Part shown: piece by piece, positions 61,206 through 64,000 of the stretch | How positions within the stretch are numbered: the first letter of the stretch is position 1 | How the letters are laid out: every line of letters begins with the position of its first letter | DNA from: Lacrimispora algidixylanolytica | GTDB taxonomy: Bacteria; Bacillota; Clostridia; Lachnospirales; Lachnospiraceae | Assembly: GCF_003609635.1 (NCBI RefSeq) | Contig: NZ_MCIA01000030.1 | Location: 1 to 64,000 of the forward strand | Reading direction: 5' to 3' | Length of the DNA: 64,000 bases | The notes under the pieces: model-generated | Told to the model about the DNA's origin: nothing | Database searches by the model: none | What the model saw: the letters and a program-made list of their open reading frames with translations, nothing else | Translations under genes and position numbers: made by a program

Positions 61206-61700
61206 TTAGTTTAAATCATAAGCATCTCCATGCATTGAGAAACTTGGATTATCCTTCCAGAAAAAATAATCTCCTTTATAATTAAATATATTATTTAATA
61301 ATTCTGTAAAGGACAAATCAATAATAGGACAATTACCTGCAACAGCATGACTGTATTCAAAACTTTCATAACATCTGCCAAGTCTAGATGGATCACAGTC
61401 TATTGAAATGTAATTACCATCTTCCGCATCTGCAATTAGATACCATGAAGAGGAAATATCTTCTTCACATTCCTCTCCCACTAATATAGGATTAGCCTGT
61501 TTCACATTAATTGGAGATAATATTTCAATGGGAAAACCTCCATATTCAATATAACACACTATTCCACCACATATACTATAGAATTCTTTCATATCATCCG
61601 GTAATACGTGCCCATTATTAAGTGTTGGATAACCACAGGGATCTTTAACCTCAAAATTATTATCTTTCTTAAATTCAAATATAATTTCTTTAATATCCAT
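61206..61700 (-). CDS. SMI1/KNR4 (SUKH) family immunity protein
   Basis: A 164-residue acidic protein with the SUKH pattern: LPDDMKEFYSICGGIVCYIEYGG near residue 35, then IEILSPINVKQANPILVGEE, SSSWYLIADAEDGNYISIDCDPSRLGRCYESF and a C-terminal helix FTELLNNIF. SUKH proteins are the most common immunity proteins next to nuclease toxins. The ATG is one base after the stop of the Rhs toxin gene, and GGAGG lies inside the toxin gene. It should neutralise toxin 1. Confidence 0.88.
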   Translation of the reverse strand: MDIKEIIFEFKKDNNFEVKDPCGYPTLNNGHVLPDDMKEFYSICGGIVCYIEYGGFPIEILSPINVKQANPILVGEECEEDISSSWYLIADAEDGNYISIDCDPSRLGRCYESFEYSHAVAGNCPIIDLSFTELLNNIFNYKGDYFFWKDNPSFSMHGDAYDLN

Positions 61701-61701
61701 C

Positions 61702-64000
61702 TCAACCTCCAGTTACAAAAATATCAAATAATTCAAAATATTCATTCCTCACATTTTGAGGAACTTTTGCTGCATTAAACATATCATTGGTAAGTTTCAT
61801 TGCATCCGTTTTTGGCACATTAGTCCAATCTGGAGATACTCCCACTGGTTTACCATAATTTTCCCTTAGCCATTCACGATAAACTTCTTTTGTGACTCCA
61901 TGAGTTTCTGGAGTTAATAATACGGTTGGTGCATTCTTTTTAGTATATCCTGGAATGTTATGTTCTGCCCATTCATTTAGAACACCATGATGTTTCTCAT
62001 AGCCTGTTGTTTTATATTTTCTGTTATCATACGGAACAATATCATATTCTTGATAACCTTCTACCCTCGAACCCTTAGTGGTAGTCTTATCATCATCTTT
62101 ACAATTTTGAGTCTTTTTCTTATACCCACTAGGATCATAATAATTCACCGGATTATTCCCGCAATAAGCATAAAGATTCAGCCCATCCCCTCGGTAAACA
62201 TCCTCTTGGAAGAAACGCCCTACAACCGGATTATAAAATCTTGCCCTCAGATAATACTGCCCTGTTTCCTGATCATATTGTTGACCTGTATACAGGATCC
62301 GATTCTTAATCTCTTCTGACTTCCTTCGTATAGCACCAAAGGCATCATATTCATAGAAGCTTTCAACTTCCCCACTAGCCCCTGTTACATACGAAGTACT
62401 GTTTTGTTCATCCAGATGGTATGTATGCAGACCTGCTACATCATTTCTCTCAATTCCTGCAACACCATAACCAAGAATATACCTGGTGCTTACAGACTCA
62501 TCCTCATCTGTCTCGGCTTGCAGTTCTCCATTATAATAAATGAAGCGAGAGACCTTCCCATTGACACTTGTCCCAGCTCGTAGAAACTCTCCATCATAAA
62601 AATTCTCTAAATGGAAATCTTCCCCCATCACTACCGTCTGCTGACCAAACGGATTGTATTCATACCTCCTTTTATCTCCATCTCCCAGTTCTTCCAGAAG
62701 ATTTCCCTGCTTATCATATTCGTAAGTCCAGCCTTTTCCTTGTATCTTTCTTTCGGTTAGCTGATTTCTTCTATTATAGCAGTACGTTTCTTTCCCTGCA
62801 ACAGACTCCTTCTCGATACGGTTGCCGCAGAGATCATATTCATAAAAAGTATCTTCTTCATCATAGCTTTCTCTGGTTAATCGGTTCAGGGCATCATATC
62901 CATAACCAATTCTAGTTTCGGATGCAACCTCTTTTATACCAGCGACAGCTTTTGTTCCCACACCTTCTGCTAATGTGCAAGGAACTACCCGCATACCGCC
63001 TTTTGCAATCCGATTTCCATTTAAATCATATTCATACTGGAAATCAAACAGTGACTGGCTTTCGCTCACAAAAGTTGCTAACCGACTAATATTTCCATCT
63101 GTATCATATTCATAAATGGTTCTCAATCCATTCTGATGGTGAATGGATTTTAATTTCCCATCAGGCCAGTGGTCGTATTCCACAATTTTAGCATTGCCTT
63201 CCCCACTGATAAGGCTTAAATTGCCTCTCCAGTCATATCCATAGTGCAATGTTTTGCCACTGATATCTGTTAGAGTCTCTAAAGCACCATTCTTGTCATA
63301 AGTACAAGAAAGAAGAGGACGCCCGGAGGAAGATTTTTTTAGTAGCTTACCGTCAGGTCGGTATTCATATGAATAACTAAATCCGCCTGAAACCGCTTTT
63401 TTCTTCATGCCAAAGGTATCATACTCCCAGCATCTGGTTATTTGCTTCTCTCCATTCTTATCACAGCCAGTCTCGTATACAGGATTTCCATCCACGTTAT
63501 AAGAGGTTTTTACCAGATTTCCATTTCGGTCGGTGTGTTGCACTCTTCTGCCTTCCCTGTCATATCGGAAGGTCTCGCTGTTTCCATCTTGGTCAACGAT
63601 TTCGCAAACCTTACCCTGGCTGTTATATCTGTAGGTGATGACTCCACCATTGGCATCCGTTGTGGTTGTTACCAGCCCGCTGTTGTTGTAAGTGTATTTC
63701 TCACTTCCACCATCTCCATTGTGTATGCCGCAGATTCTTCCCCAGCTATCAATGTCATAGTCAGTGCTGTTTTGGTTGCCATCTAACACTCCAATTATCC
63801 GGCCGTTTGAATCATATGTATAAGCCTGGGCAGATTTTCCTTGCTTATTGCTCCTTTTGGTATAGATTTCGGTTTCCAATCCATGAACTCCGTACTGATA
63901 GGAGAACTCATTTCCCCCTGCCACCTGTTTTTTAGAAATACTTCCATCTGAAAGATATTGATTCTCTTCCAGAACAGTCCCGGCTCCATTGGTTTTCGAC
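61702..64000 (-). CDS. Rhs/YD-repeat polymorphic toxin, C-terminal 766 residues (5' end outside window)
   Basis: The frame is open to the window edge, so the GTG at 63924 is internal. Many YD repeats (for example YTYDSNGRIIGVLDGN, YTYNNSGLVTTTTDANGG, YEYDLCGNRIEKE) form the cocoon-like shell. The Rhs core ends with RFYNPVVGRFFQEDVYRGDGLNLYAYCGNNPVNYYDPSGY. The toxin follows the linker KTTTK: about 110 residues with EKHHGVLNEWAEHNIPGYTKKNAPTVLLTPETHGVTKEVYREWL. The double His and downstream His fit the HNH/Endo VII nuclease superfamily seen in polymorphic toxins. The SUKH immunity gene follows at once. Confidence 0.9.
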   Translation of the reverse strand, partial: SKTNGAGTVLEENQYLSDGSISKKQVAGGNEFSYQYGVHGLETEIYTKRSNKQGKSAQAYTYDSNGRIIGVLDGNQNSTDYDIDSWGRICGIHNGDGGSEKYTYNNSGLVTTTTDANGGVITYRYNSQGKVCEIVDQDGNSETFRYDREGRRVQHTDRNGNLVKTSYNVDGNPVYETGCDKNGEKQITRCWEYDTFGMKKKAVSGGFSYSYEYRPDGKLLKKSSSGRPLLSCTYDKNGALETLTDISGKTLHYGYDWRGNLSLISGEGNAKIVEYDHWPDGKLKSIHHQNGLRTIYEYDTDGNISRLATFVSESQSLFDFQYEYDLNGNRIAKGGMRVVPCTLAEGVGTKAVAGIKEVASETRIGYGYDALNRLTRESYDEEDTFYEYDLCGNRIEKESVAGKETYCYNRRNQLTERKIQGKGWTYEYDKQGNLLEELGDGDKRRYEYNPFGQQTVVMGEDFHLENFYDGEFLRAGTSVNGKVSRFIYYNGELQAETDEDESVSTRYILGYGVAGIERNDVAGLHTYHLDEQNSTSYVTGASGEVESFYEYDAFGAIRRKSEEIKNRILYTGQQYDQETGQYYLRARFYNPVVGRFFQEDVYRGDGLNLYAYCGNNPVNYYDPSGYKKKTQNCKDDDKTTTKGSRVEGYQEYDIVPYDNRKYKTTGYEKHHGVLNEWAEHNIPGYTKKNAPTVLLTPETHGVTKEVYREWLRENYGKPVGVSPDWTNVPKTDAMKLTNDMFNAAKVPQNVRNEYFELFDIFVTGG
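62073..62706 (-). repeat. Direct repeat, Rhs core copy A (0.63 kb)
   Basis: The segment of the intact Rhs gene that corresponds to 60339-60981. It covers the last 200 codons of the core and the first residues of the linker. Homology stops where toxin 1 begins (after KTTTKGSR). Confidence 0.9.

Overview
The window reads as chromosome from a spore-forming, strictly anaerobic member of the Lachnospiraceae (Clostridium cluster XIVa, Lacrimispora-like). This is an inference from gene content and moderate-to-low GC: spoIID/spoIIQ-type sporulation genes, an Nfn bifurcating transhydrogenase, a GGGtGRT/IscU-like pair, DUF3793 and DUF6472 proteins, a T-box ahead of ileS and strong AGGAGG ribosome sites. 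Both window ends cut a gene: an EAL-domain protein at the left and a large Rhs protein at the right. No CRISPR, rRNA, prophage or insertion sequence was seen.

Layout. 1-9 kb: EAL-domain tail, CBS protein, spoIIQ-like and spoIID genes, glycogen phosphorylase, and ileS behind an isoleucine T-box. 9-12.6 kb: a 1.1-kb stretch without intact genes, then nicotinate phosphoribosyltransferase and a ROK sugar kinase. 12.7-20.6 kb: iron-siderophore uptake (binding lipoprotein, two permeases, ATPase, an ABC exporter, an AraC-type regulator and a second binding lipoprotein). 20.8-24.4 kb: small proteins, an acyltransferase, tRNA-Glu, and a DUF3793-flavodoxin pair. 24.4-38 kb: sulfur metabolism. An eight-gene operon (three glutathionyl-hydroquinone-reductase-like proteins, an amino-acid-type ABC importer, a GNAT and an M20 peptidase) is followed upstream by cysK, a malY/patB-like C-S lyase, a trans-sulfuration enzyme, a LysR regulator and O-acetylhomoserine sulfhydrylase. 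38-49 kb: superoxide dismutase, GGGtGRT pair, NlpC/P60 hydrolase, MATE pump, NfnAB, DHFR with a ThyX-like protein. 49-58 kb: SbcCD, an orphan TRAP binding protein, RecQ and a CPBP protease. 58-64 kb: a polymorphic-toxin locus, with a complete Rhs C-terminus and its immunity gene, then a displaced second toxin tip with its own immunity gene, then decayed remnants.

The most interesting signals are regulatory and structural. (1) Two short Cys-rich leader peptides, one with three consecutive Cys codons, precede look-alike terminator hairpins upstream of cysK and of the eight-gene operon. The architecture is that of ribosome-mediated cysteine attenuation and ties the poorly understood operon to cysteine supply. 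(2) One inverted repeat, GTTAG-N6-CTAAC (DtxR/IdeR-like), sits in front of both siderophore-binding-protein genes and the DUF3793-flavodoxin pair, suggesting one iron regulon. (3) The Rhs locus holds a 0.64-kb direct repeat and an in-frame scar joining part of toxin 1 to part of its immunity protein, a visible history of tip exchange and decay. Several enzymes have lost canonical active-site residues (EAL, SpoIID, SpoIIQ, ThyX-like). Starts were moved from the longest open frame wherever a ribosome site pointed to a better start codon. Without searches, family calls rest on recognised motifs.
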